From positions 118,562,587 to 118,626,586 of the forward strand of contig CM076849.1 in assembly GCA_039519185.1 (NCBI GenBank): a stretch of DNA of 64,000 bases, read 5' to 3'. The translations under genes and the position numbers were made by a program. Each line of letters opens with the position of its first letter. Within the stretch, counting starts at the first letter, position 1. This document shows, piece by piece, positions 32,679-43,798 of the stretch. Below the pieces are notes generated by a model. That model saw only the letters and a program-made list of their open reading frames with translations, made no database searches and was not told where the DNA came from. Source of the stretch: Astragalus membranaceus. Its lineage: Eukaryota; Streptophyta; Magnoliopsida; Fabales; Fabaceae.

Positions 32679-34002
32679 ATGTCTTCTTCTTCAAATATCC
32701 TGATCCTCAAGAACTTGAATCTTGGTGGGGACTCTTCTGTTATCACAGAGCCTTTGGGCGACAATTTCTCCCCAGGCTCTCAAGTTCCATTCGAATCTTT
32801 GCTCGTAATGGGACCATTCATGCATTCTTGGCAGGGCCGTCCCAAACAATTCAGAGGCCTTGTTCAAATTTTAAAAATTGGGCCCTAATTAGGCCTTATT
32901 TTTCTATTGGTATATAGATTTATTTTTGTATTAAATAAAGTATATATACTATTTGCGACATCTTACAGTTATCATGTAGTGGCACGGCTGATATTTTAAA
33001 CCTAGAGCAGGGTTCAAGTCTCAAAATGGAGTTTTTATGTTCGTTTTGTTTTTTCCCTAAAGAATAGAAATTAGATGAGAAAAAATCAGGGCTGAGTTTG
33101 AACCCGCAACCGGAGCTATGGGATAAAGAGGCACTTTACCACTGAACCAAGATGATTTCCATGTTATTAGTTGAAATAACGACTTTATATATAATATGTA
33201 ATTAACTTTGGGCCCTAAAATATTGGCATTGGGCCGGGGAACTATGCAGTAGCACAGGTCTGCATAGGTCCCACATGCCCATGGCCGACCCTGATTCTTG
33301 GGGCTAAATAAGATCTTCAAGATCGAATTCCTTTAGAATTCAAGACGGTTTTCAAGGGGAGTCCTTCATCTTCGAACAATGCCTTCTGCAAGTGGCTGAA
33401 ACACGTCACCAAAGCCAAGGAAAGCAATTGGAGGCAAGAAGGCATTTATGACCTTATTCAACTCAACTCCTATGATCTCAATTTCAATGAGGCAGAGATA
33501 TTTGCTGCTCTTCACTTTTGGCACCCAGAAACAAACATCTTTCATTTTCCATGTGGAATGTTTAGACCTACCCTTTTTGAGATCGTGGCTATTCTTGGCC
33601 TTACACCAACTGGTCTTCAGTATACCCCTATTTTAACCCCAGATGATGATTCAATTCTTCCTAACCTTGATAAGGTAACCTTATTAAATTCACCTTGTCA
33701 AACCAGAGGACGAGCGTGGTCACTGACTCCGAACACATTACTTTTCTATGGTGTTGGACTGTTGGTTGACCTATATCGTCATTTGCTGCAAAGCTCTACA
33801 GATTTCGAAATACCTGCTCCCTATTGCCCAATGTCTTCATGAAGGTAAGGCAATTTGTTTAGGTTCTTTTATCTTGGCCCACTTGTATGAAAGTCTCCCT
33901 GAGGTCGTTCAAAATTTAAGGGACGAAGGGGGACTCAAAATTATCAAAGGCCCCCTTTGGTTCCTTCAGCTTTGGTTAAATGCATTATTTCGAAGTCAAC
34001 GG
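32679..34002 (+). pseudogene. Plant-mobile-domain (PMD-like) gene, broken
   Basis: The start reads MSSSSNILILKNLNLG.. to GPFMHSW at 32831, where a 462-bp MITE is inserted. Coding resumes after 33301 in shifted frames with FKTVFKGSPSSSNNAFCKWL, QEGIYDLIQLNSYDLNFNE, NIFHFPCGMFRPTLFEIVAI and LGLTPTG, the last ones characteristic of the plant mobile domain found in MAIN-like host proteins and in transposons. At least two single-base lesions are needed to explain the frame changes near 33302 and 33333, and another change near 33840. The gene is cut at 34002 by an LTR. It could be a degraded transposon gene or a host MAIN-like copy. Confidence 0.65.
32832..33293. mobile_element. hAT-type MITE, 462 bp
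   Basis: Termini CAGGGCCGTCC and, inverted, CAGGGTCGGCC. A perfect 8-bp duplication ATTCTTGG flanks it (32824-32831, 33294-33301). Terminal sequence and duplication length fit the hAT superfamily. It has no coding capacity. Confidence 0.88.
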
Positions 34003-36400
34003 TGTAACACCCCTTTCCCAACAATAATTTAATAAAAAAAATTGCAGAAAACTAGAGGACCTTCTTAAAATAAATTATAATAACGCGAATAAAATAAAAA
34101 TTTAAAAAATTATCATATTGCATTTGACTAATTTTATCCGCACTCGGGAAAAAGGCACCACGTACATCATTCTTTCTTTACATCTACTGAGGGTTATAGT
34201 GAATTCACTTTTAGTAAAAAATATATCGAAATAAAACCCATCATCCCGATATTACACCTAGTCAGAGCTTCACACCATATAATCACGAGGACATGAGGAT
34301 CTGCATCCCATGTCACATAATGCCCGACTGAAATGGACTTCCAGGACCCGTCAAAATTATCTAAAAAATGTGGTTGTACGGTGAGAATCACATTCAAGCC
34401 ATATTAAGACCATAGAATAAACATTAAGGCGGACACTAGTCCCGTTTAATTAAGCACAACAAAAATTCACTGAATAACATACCTGTAAAACGTGTATTTT
34501 AAAATAATTATAGGTTACACATTCTTTTCACGCAAAGGTAAAAGGTTGAAAATTGATGAACCCTTATATAAAGTAAATCCAGCAAGACATTACGAACATC
34601 AATTTTTCAAAGAAATAATTACAGGTCATAAATCGCCATAACTCACAAATCATCACGTGTCATGAAAGTATGATATGCATGTCTCATACAGCAAACACAG
34701 GAATGTCTCTCCCTAGACTCAAGAGAAAAAAAAAGGAGAACCATCTTTGCCTCACCCTAGGGCCAGATGACTCGGACTCAATGACACGTAACCAAACACC
34801 ATAGCAACTGAGCACCATCTTCACCTCTCACAAGCTAGGTAGCTCAGACTCAATGAAACAAAGTGAGTTATATTTCACTTAAACACCATCATTGCCTCTC
34901 ATCCACAGTCTAAGTAACTCAGACTCGGAGACACTGGTCGCCTCTCACAGGCTAGCTAACTGAGACTCAACCACACTAGGTCAATTATGGCATCACTTGA
35001 GTACCGAACCGCCTCTCACAGACTTGTAACTCAGACACAAAGATACTAGGTTTGCCATAACACGACCCGATTATTATTCTCGCTTCTCACATGCTAGGTG
35101 ACTCAGACTCAAGGACACCATATCACAACACGCACAACCACATATCACAAACACAATCACAGTGTAGTCACAATATCACCTGAGCACCATTCTCACCTGT
35201 TACAGGCTAGGTAGCTCATCACAATGATCTAAACTCATAATCATACATAACAGTATCAGAAGATAGTAACAATGACACACATGTTTTACCCGCACATTTA
35301 CTCATTCGAATCCGTATAATTCTTTATATATACTCTCAAATTCACCAATAGTATTTATTTTTCAAATATTAAAACATCAAAATATTGATATAAGTTTAAT
35401 TACTAACTCTAATTCCATTGTTTCCACTCTTAATATATAGCCAACAACATTTTTAAACCTTACATCTTACATTACTCAATGGTTCTCCAAATCCTTCCTT
35501 AAGGCAATAACAGGTTTCATATTATATTGATAAAACTAATCTCCATATAAGACACTTAAACCAGAGTCAACAAGTGAGAGATACGGTTTACAACAATCAA
35601 ACAGGCATAGATATCATTCTAGAATATCACGTAGAGCATTCCGATACTCAATTGGCAACACAATTTCATAAGATCAATAAAATTAAACATGTACAAACAG
35701 TAATCATAATAAACATACACACAATACCTATTATTAATAATTAAACTATTAATCACATGCTTTAAAATAATTTCTTTGATATTTTCCCCATCGTATGAGG
35801 CCATATTCATATTTAATTAGGTGTTCAAGGGATTAATGGAAATTCCTACAACCTTAATGATACCCTACATCCCGAATATAACCCAAAGATCATCTCCCGT
35901 ACCTGGTCTGACGATGTCGTAAGATACCAAATTAAAGGAATTTCGGCATAGAAGTCCACACAACGAACATGTCCATATTAAAATTGTTCTGCGACGCGCT
36001 CACAAAAGCGAAACGATAGAGCTACAAGGGGTCCGATGTCAACTTCACCGAAACTCAAAAAGAGCTAGTGTTTCTCAGAGTTTTCGCCGCGGGGAATTCA
36101 AAAACGATGTCTGTTTCTCCAAACAACGATTGTGGTGACCAGGAGCGTCAATATACAGTTCACCCAAGGGTGATAAAACACGAAAAATGGTGCTCCGTTT
36201 CTATATTAGAGGTCGGAAACAGATTTGGGAGTTGATTTCTAGTTGGGTGGTGAAGTTTGGAGTTAAATGGAGTTCAAATCAGTGAAGTCAAGAGGAAAGA
36301 AGATTTACGCCGTAGGCTTCATCTCACTACGACTGGGACTGAATGGAACGGACATCAGCGGCAATGATTAGTAGGTTAAGAATATAATAATCGAAGGAGG
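34003..36400 (-). mobile_element. Tekay-like LTR, truncated
   Basis: Starts TGTAACACCCCTTTCCC, closely resembling the LTR end of the nested element at 47923 (TGTAACACCCCTTTCTACC). It runs about 2.4 kb without reaching a GTTACA end before LINE sequence begins. It contains a degenerate minisatellite at 34740-35240. The orientation is inferred from the similarity. It is probably a solo or 3' LTR whose U3 side was lost. Confidence 0.6.
34740..35240. repeat. Degenerate minisatellite in the LTR
   Basis: About seven copies of a unit like CACCTCTCACAAGCTAGGTA-[n]-CTCAGACTCAANGACAC, spaced about 60-75 bp. Confidence 0.8.
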
Positions 36401-36407
36401 GTGGTGA

Positions 36408-37920
36408 ATGGATCAAGCTTCTTTGTTCCTTCATTGCAAGACGGAAAGTATCCCTTTTAAATTTCTTGGTATTCCGGTTGGGCCAATCTTAGGCGTAGCT
36501 CTACTTGGAAGCCGGTTCTTGATAAGCTCTGGGCTAAACTTGCTATTTGGAAAGGGTGTAATTTATCTATTGGAGGACGTGTTACTCTAATTAACTCAGT
36601 CCTAAATAACATACCATTGTACTTCTTTTCTTTCTACAAGGCTCCAAAGGTGGTAATCAACTTCATGGTCAAAATTCAAAGAGATTTCTTATGGGGAATT
36701 AAAGAAGCTAGTCGGGGAATGTTTTGGGTGGCGTGGAATAAGGTTTGTACGCTCAAGAATGAGGGAGGACTTGGAATAAAGAATTTGCAATTTTTCAATG
36801 TATCTCTCTTGTCCAAATGGAAATGGAGGTTTTTGGTTGATAGGAAGGCTTGTTGGAAAGGACTTCTAAATCATAGATATGGAGATATTACGTCTTTTCT
36901 AATTGATGACTCGATTAGGGGGGCAAATGGCAACTCACTATGGTGGAGAGATGTCCTTTGTATTGGTAATGATGACTTTGATGTTGATTGGTTCAATGAT
37001 TGTGTTAGAAGAGGTTTGGGCGGAGGAGAGGATGTTAATTTTTGGAGACATCATTGGCTTGTTGATCAGCCTTTGTGCCGTGTTTTTCCCATTTTATTCG
37101 CAGGTTGTAACGATAAATCAATGACAGTGGCAGCAGCTAGAGATTGGGTAGAAGATCAGTGGCAGTGGACGGTACCTCAACTGCAGCAACCTTCGGTGCA
37201 GGCGCAGGAGGAGGATTCAATTCTGCAGGATATATTGCTCACGGTGTGCCCAAACCGTGAGGTTCCGGACAGCTGGAAGAGGATCCTCGAGCCAACTAAG
37301 ATACATTCGGTTAAGTCCATGTACGTTCATCTGGTTCAGCGAAAAAATTCGACAGCAGCAACAACCGAATCTGCTGATTTAAGTGCTGATTTATATGCAG
37401 AAATTTGGCAAACTGCAGTACCATCAAAGATACACATCTTCGGTGGGAGGATTTTTACGAAGGCACTACCAACGCGTGAATTACTTCTTAATCGCCATGT
37501 CATTAATAACGAAGAGGATGCTGTATGCTGTTTTTGTTCGCAGCATATAAAAGACTTGGATCATATATTTGGCTCTTGTGAGTGGGGAAACGAGTGTGGG
37601 CTAAGGTGGGCGATTGGCTCGGGTTGCAACGGTTAATTCACCACAATATAGTCTATCAATTTCATCATTTCGGGACAGCTTTCTATGGGAAAAATGTTGA
37701 GAAACTAAAGTACATTATTTGGTTCGCTACATGTTGGAGCTTATGGCTTGCAAGAAACAACTTGAACTTTAAAGGGGAGGAACCTAGCATTGATTCAATT
37801 TTTATGCATATTAAATGTATTTCTTGTCAATGGTTTATTTATGGGAGGGGTAGGCCTTCAAATTACTCTATTGCTTCTTGGTGGCATGATGCCTCTCTTT
37901 GTATTAACAACTTGTAATTG
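36408..37920 (+). pseudogene. L1-type LINE, 3' part of ORF2, decayed
   Basis: Begins within the RT tail (PFKFLGIPVG), frameshifts at about 36480, then reads IWKGCNLSIGGRVTLINSVL, IPLYFFSFYKAP and QRDFLWG, followed by the long C-terminal region with a zf-RVT-like domain (WQTAVPSKIHIFGGRIFTKA, LPTRELLLNRHV, C-CFCSQHIKDLDHIFGSC). A second frameshift at about 37585 moves the end into another frame (KYIIWFATCWSLWLARNN). It ends at TAA near 37915. The palm motifs and endonuclease are absent: a 5'-truncated copy. The 3' UTR continues to about 38000; no clean poly(A) or target duplication was found. Confidence 0.88.
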
Positions 37921-38085
37921 TTGTTCTCGAGCACTCCTAGTGCTCCTTTCAATAAATCAATTGCTTATCCTAGTGCACTTCGTAAAAAATGTTTTTAAAA
38001 CGAAAAACAAAGCACGGCTTGCGTGGAAGCAAGCTCTCATTCATCCAAAAAATTTATATTTAATTTACTAGTTTATATAAAAAGA

Positions 38086-38345
38086 TAGGCTAAATTGTTG
38101 TTTTGGCCCTTTATCTTTGGGGTTGCTGTCACTTTGGTCCTTTATCTTTTTTTTCCTCGTTTTAGACCCTCATGTTTTTTTGTGTGTCATTTTGGCCTCT
38201 GCCGTTAGTTTTTTCTAACGGACGCCACGCTGGCAGTTAACTGCTGACGTGGCGTCCAAATTGTCCAATCTGACATGTCTTTGAGGGACCAAATTGAAAC
38301 AAATTAAAAACATAGGGGTCCAAACTGACACAAAAACTTAAAAAC
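38086..38345. repeat. Dispersed repeat with a strong central hairpin
   Basis: GGCCCTTTATCTTTGG and GGTCCTTTATC on the left, and GAGGGACCAAATTGAAAC and GGGGTCCAAACTGACAC on the right, are loosely inverted. The centre has a perfect 10-bp stem GGACGCCACG/CGTGGCGTCC (38220-38229, 38248-38257). Likely a MITE or Mutator-derived repeat; ends and target duplication were not resolved. Confidence 0.5.
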
Positions 38346-38589
38346 ATCAAAATAAAAAAAAACAGATCTTTCTTCTTCTTCACTGGCACCACCGTAACCC
38401 CCCACATCACCACCGTCGCCACCCACCTAACAAACGGCGACCACCCCCCAAAACCCCAAACGACCACCATCTCACCATCACCGTCGCATCTCTCTCACTC
38501 TCCCTCTCACATTTTTCCTTCGTTTCCTCTCTTTCTCTCTGCGCATCTCTCCACCAAAGAAACAGATCTGGAAGAATAAGTTTCAGATC

Positions 38590-38735
38590 TGTGTTGCAAT
38601 TCGTTCCTTTTCGTTTTCGTTCCTTTGTTGCAATTCGCTCCTTTTTGTTTTCGTTCCTTTGTTGCAATCTCTCCACCAATTCGTTCGTTTTCGTTCCTTT
38701 GTTGCAATTCGTTCCTTTTCGTTTTTGACAGATTT
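38590..38735. repeat. TTCGTTTTCGTTCCTTTGTTGCAA minisatellite
   Basis: Four imperfect copies. It generates Lys/Asn/Glu-rich minus-strand ORFs that are not called as genes. Confidence 0.8.
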
Positions 38736-38939
38736 GTGTTTCCATGGATCTTCAATCAAAAAAAGAGTTTGATATTCAGATCTGTGTTTTGTTGACTCTC
38801 AATCATATGATGTAAGTTATGCATTTTTAGGACCAATTGTGTAGGTTTTTCATTGTATCACAGTCATTATCTGGGGATTTAGTCTAGTTTTAGATAATTG
38901 TAGTAGGAAGTTCATTTGTAAGTAATTCCTTCACTTTTT

Positions 38940-40072
38940 GGAGCTAAATTGGACTTGAAGACCTCTAATTGGTTGTGGCATCATTCGGCGAACCAGACAC
39001 TTGCCCGGAAATGCAGCAAAATGGAGGGATTTGATTTCTGTTCAATATCGCGTCGTGACCAGGAGGGTTCGCGACGCGACCAGGAGGAATTTTGCAAAGC
39101 CAGATGTTTCTGTCCTATTTCGCACCGCGACCAGGAGGGTTCGCGACGCGACCCGGAGCTATTTTGCGAAGCCAGATGCTTCTGTCTTATTTCGCGATGT
39201 GACGGGCACGGGCCGCGTCGCGATGGTGCGTGAAATTTAGGGTTTTTAAAGCAGTTTCAGCGTTTTGACGAAGGACTTCGTCTTGGGATCTGAGCCACAT
39301 TTTGGAGCAGCTGGAGGGTGCGATTTTGGGGCCTTCTCACCACTTGGGAACAAGGGATTGAAGATTCTAATGTCTTCCTTTATGTTTGTTTTCTAGTTTA
39401 TGTTGGTTTATACTCTTAGGATGGATTGTAACTAATTTGCTTAGATTAGGGAGAGATGAATCTCCCAACCCTATCATGTGACCCATTGTTCTAGTCAATT
39501 CAGTTGTTATTCGATTTACTTTGTCTAAATACCTATGTTCTTAATGCTTTTCAATTACATATGATAATTGTGATGATCTAGGCTAGTGATTGCATAGGAA
39601 TATGAATTAGTAGCTGGAAATTGGGTAATTAGATCATCTGCTAGTAATCAGCATAGGGATATGTGATGGCTTAGGTGAATTCGTGTAAAATTCTCAATCG
39701 TAATGCATTACCCTTTGGCATGTCTCACCTAAGGAATTAGGGTCACTCTTAGGGTAATAGGGGTCTTGAGGCAAGGAATTGCCCTTGACCTTAATTAGTG
39801 AATTGAATCTAGAAATTGCATAATTAACTTGAATTGGCTAAGGTTCATGTGATAGGCGAGGTGAGAGGATTCGATCCCTAGTCGTTTTTCTCGTATTATT
39901 AATTCACGTTTGTACTGTTACTGATCACTCAAATTACCAAACCTTTACAATCTAAGAATTTACAATTTTGCTATTGTTGTTAACGCGCAATCCCTGTGGA
40001 ATCGACCGGTTACTTACCGTATTTTATAACTTGCAACGACAATTGGTACACTTGCCAAAAGTCTTAACAAGT
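38940..40072 (+). mobile_element. Probable 5' LTR (3' part) of an Athila/Cyclops-like element
   Basis: The sequence directly before the PBS at about 40078, ending CTTAACA at 40072. A CpG-dense block with TCGCGACGCGACC motifs lies at 39040-39235. The LTR start could not be fixed because the partner LTR is outside the window. Confidence 0.5.
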
Positions 40073-40076
40073 TTTT

Positions 40077-40096
40077 GTCGCCGTTGCCGGGGATTG
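40077..40096 (+). other. Primer-binding site, Athila type
   Basis: TGTCGCCGTTGCCGGGGATT. Athila elements carry TGGCGCCGTTGCCGGGGA (tRNA-Asp complement, from memory); one base differs here. Confidence 0.7.
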
Positions 40097-40231
40097 TTGA
40101 CTTTGTTGTCGACAAGACAAACGAGTTGATTCTAGATTTTTAGTTTTTGATTGTTTTTAGTTACTTAAGTTTGCTACCTGTTGGTTTCTTGAATTTGTTG
40201 ACGTTTGCTTCAGTGTTTCAGAGATTTGTGC

Positions 40232-42697
40232 ATGCGGAGCGAGGGTCCACAAGAACTCTTGTTTGAACCAGAAATTGAAAAACTAGCAAAGGCAAATCGG
40301 AGAAAGGCTAAGCTTACTAAGCAGCAAGCAAGGGAATTGTCACAGGTACAATCAACCTCTACCTCGATACCTGAAGATTTTTCGAGTGAAGAGGAAGAGA
40401 TGGCTGATCCTCCACCTCCACCCCGACGTACTCTAGGTGACTTCGGGCGAAGAAATCAAGGTGCCCAAGCATTAGCATTTCAGCCAGTGGGCGGGGCCCA
40501 GTTTGATATCAAATCCTCTGTGCTCATAGCCTTGAAATCAGAGCAATTCTCTGGGTCGGATGCCGAAGACCCTAATCAGCACTTGTTCCAATTCTACGAG
40601 ATATGTGGGACTACACACCCTGAGGGAGTAACCGATAGTGCAAAGAAGGTCCGGCTGTTCCCTTTCACTCTCACAGGGAGGGCCAAGGATTGGTTGAACA
40701 CTCTCCCAGGGACAGTCAACACTTGGAATGACCTTGAGAACAAGTTCTTGGAGAGATTCTTCCCAATCTCCAAGTTCATAAGGAAAAGAGCTGATATTTC
40801 CAATTTTACACAGGGAGAGTCTGAATCGTTGTATGATTCTTGGGAACGATTCAAGCTACTACTCAAGAAGTGTCCCGGCCATGGCATAGAAGATTTTCTC
40901 CAGTTACAAACCTTTTGCCATGGGCTGAGACCACAAACAAGAATGATGTTGGATGCCTCAGCTGGAGGATCCCTAGGTACCAAGACTGAAGAAGCCAAGC
41001 AGTTGGTTGAAGACATGGCTTCCAATGAGTACAGGATCCAAAATGATAGGGGTGCTGTAGGAAAGAAAGGTGTGCTGGAGCTTGATTCAAACAGCGCGGT
41101 GTTAGCCCAACAGAAACTAATGACCATGCAAATCGAGGCTCTCACTAAGCAGTTAGCGGCAGCATGTGAAGTAGGTTCCAAAGCCCCAGCAACAGTACAA
41201 GCAGTGCAAGCAGGTGGGTGCAATTATTGTGGTAGGGAGTCCCACGAAGGTGATTGTGCAGCTTATGGAGAAGCATTGGAACAGGCCAACTATATGGGAA
41301 ACTTCCAAAGACAAGGGGGGAATCCATTTTCTAACACCTACAATCCAGGGTGGAAGAATCATCCCAACTTTTCTTAGAAGAATAATACTGAAGGCACGAG
41401 TTCCAACCAACAACAGTCTCAGGCACCTGCAAATCAACAACAGAAACCACCTTCTCGGTTAGAGGATGCATTGACACAGTTTATGCAGATGACCAAAAAT
41501 ACCTTCCAAGCTCAAGAGCAGGTAATGAAAAACATGGAGAAAAACCATGAAGCATCAAAGAAAAATTTGGAGGTACAGATTGGTCAACTATCGAAGCAAC
41601 TTGCGGAGACATCCAAAAGTGGCTTCCCTGCCAACACTGTGGACAACCCGAGGAAGGAGAATTGCAATGCCATTTCTCTGAGAAGTGGTAAGGAGTTGGA
41701 ACCGTCTGAAGTAACCAAGCCCTGGGAAAAGAAAACAAATGAAAAGAGTGAGGGAGCGGGGAAAGATAACCCTCAAGTGGAACCCAAATAAACCCCATCG
41801 TACATGAAACTGCCCTATCCTCAGGTAAGCAAGAAAAATCAGAAGGATGAGCAGTTCTCCAAGTTCATGGAGGTGTTCAGAAGCCTCCAGATCAATATAC
41901 CTTTTGCTGACGCCCTGGAAAAGATGCCGGTCTATGCGAAGTTCATGAAACAGTTATTGACCAAAAAGAAAAGGTTGAAGGAGAATGAAACGGTAGCGTT
42001 AACAGAGGAGTGCAGTGCTATCATTCAAAACAAAATTCCCCCTAAGCTGAAGGATCCAGGAAGCTTCACCATTCCCTGTGCAATTGGTGATGTCACTATA
42101 GATAAGGCACTCTGTGACTTGGGGGCAAGCATAAACCTAATGCCCCTGGGAATGTGGAAAAAGCTTGGGGGAGGTGAAGTCAAACCAACTCACATGACCC
42201 TGCAACTGGCTGATAGGTCAATAAGGTATCCGTATGGTATTGTGGAGGATGTCTTAGTAAAGGTTGGAAAATTCCTCTTCCCGGTAGATTTTGTGATTCT
42301 GCGTTTGGATGGTGACACCGAGGTCAAGAGTTCAATGGATGGGGAAAATGACATCCCCTTCATTTTGGGAAGACCTTTCCTAGCCACCAGTAGAGCTGTC
42401 ATAGATGTGGCAGATGGGACTGTGAAGCTAAGAGTGCAAGATGAAGAGGTGACCCTAAAAGTGATCAAGGCAGCAAGAGAGGATGAGAAAAAGGAAAGGT
42501 GCTATAGTGTTGAGGAACCCAACCTCAAAGCCAAAAACAGAATGCACATTCACTCGCCACCAGATAAGTCATCCAGCAAGTGGGTAGATCTAAAAGAAGT
42601 GGTGGGTGAGCCTAGCTGGAAATTCAATGGAGAAGGTTCTGAAGGAGCTGTGAATGGGGCGCTTAAGAAGCCAAAGGCTCCACCTGGGCCAATGTGA
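40232..42697 (+). pseudogene. Athila/Cyclops-like gag-protease ORF with two in-frame stops
   Basis: ATG at 40232 (the open frame extends upstream without a better start). The gag core has FDIKSSVLIALKSEQFSGSD, DPNQHLFQFYEICGTT, GRAKDWLNTLPG and LERFFPISKFIRKRADISNF; a zinc-knuckle-like C-N-Y-C..H..D-C lies near residue 330. A TAG at 41375-41377 and a TAA at 41789-41791 interrupt the frame, but the same frame continues across both. The protease follows with LCDLGASINLMPLGMWKKLG and DIPFILGRPFLATSRAVIDV, and the ORF stops at 42697. RT, RNase H and integrase are absent: immediately downstream lies the GTGGGAGGCAACCCAC motif (42743-42758), which in Athila-like elements normally comes after integrase (from memory). 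Confidence 0.88.
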
Positions 42698-42839
42698 GAT
42701 ATCTTCTGAACCGTCAAGCTAGTGACGTTAAAGAAGTGCTGAGTGGGAGGCAACCCACTGAGGTACCAAGTCTTTAATTCAATTTCAATTTAAGTCTTTA
42801 ATTCACTTTATTTTGCTGATAGGTTTAGGCATGACAAGA

Positions 42840-43110
42840 AAATTTTTGTGTTCGGTCATGTTCGTGTCGCGAAAGGAAAGTAATTTCAAAGAAAATGTTT
42901 CTGGGTTATTTCGCGTCGCGAACCAATGATATCGCGTCGCGATGGGTCGAATTTTTGCTGAGGAAAAAAGTTTTTGTTTTATTTCGCGTCGCGAATAAGG
43001 CGCGTCGCGTCGCGATGCTTCAGAATTTTCGAAACTGAAACGATTTCTGTGTAATTTCGCGACGCGAAGCACATGGGCCGCGTCGCGATGCAACGTCTTT
43101 TAGCCCAGAA
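42840..43110. repeat. CpG-dense block with CGCGTCGCGA motifs
   Basis: TTTCGCGTCGCGA, ATCGCGTCGCGATGG, GCGTCGCGTCGCGATGC and TTTCGCGACGCGAAG occur at least six times. It is related to the block at 39040-39235 in the LTR region (shared context TTTCTG..ATTTCGCG and GGGCCGCGTCGCGATGG). Confidence 0.85.
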
Positions 43111-43798
43111 ACTGGACAGTCCGAACACAAAGCATTTTTTTCAAAAATTTGTCTCTTCTTTCTTCTCTGGTGCGCCATTTTCCCCATCCCCCCATTACTA
43201 TTTTGCTCTTGTTTGGTGGTGCATTTGGACACTCCCACACGGATTCTTCCTTGATTACATCTCCAGGTAACAATTCTCCTCCATCTCCATCTTTAAATTT
43301 TCAATTTTCTTCTTTAGTTTTCAGTGATTTAGGGGGACACGAATTGCGAGTTTGGGGTTGAATTAGGAGTTAGATTGTTGTCCCCCACCCTTCTACATTG
43401 CATGCTTGCTGTTATTTCTGAATTAGGAGGCTTGTTAATCGAATTGTGGTTGGATTCTTGTTGATTTTGATTGTAAGGTGTCTGTTAAAATGCCTCAATG
43501 AAGTTTTTGATGTTCACCAAGTGTTTGTAAAATTGCTTCAATGAGTTTTGGCTAAGCAACTCAAATGTTTGTGGAAATGTCTAAGTGAAGTCTGTTTTGG
43601 AGTTGCTGGCCTGTTTCTAATTATGCACAAATTCACAACCTTAGGGTAGATGACTTTGAGTCCAGAAACTATGTTTTGGCTGTTGATTATTTTTCTCTGC
43701 TGGAGTGGGGCCCACACCCGGGACCCACCGAGAACTAACAATTTGGACTGGGTTCTTGTTATTTGCCTGCAGGAAATTTTTCTTAAACAGGTGCTAGC
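43111..43798 (+). other. Non-coding leader before the second Athila-like ORF
   Basis: T-rich sequence with possible splice acceptors directly before the ATG (TTGCCTGCAG at about 43763-43772, and AAACAG at 43790). This suggests a spliced subgenomic mRNA for the downstream ORF. No coding sequence seen. Confidence 0.4.

Noticed and set aside
36617..37636. Long 339-codon ORF as a host gene
   Set aside because: Its motifs are those of the LINE ORF2 C-terminal region, and it joins RT-tail and zf-RVT sequence in adjacent frames.
38949..39233. 94-codon ORF with repeated RRDQEGSRRDQE
   Set aside because: Created by the CGCGACC repeats in the Athila LTR region; no family match.
40594..41223. 209-codon minus-strand ORF
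   Set aside because: It is the antisense shadow of the Athila-like gag, whose own frame shows clear family motifs.
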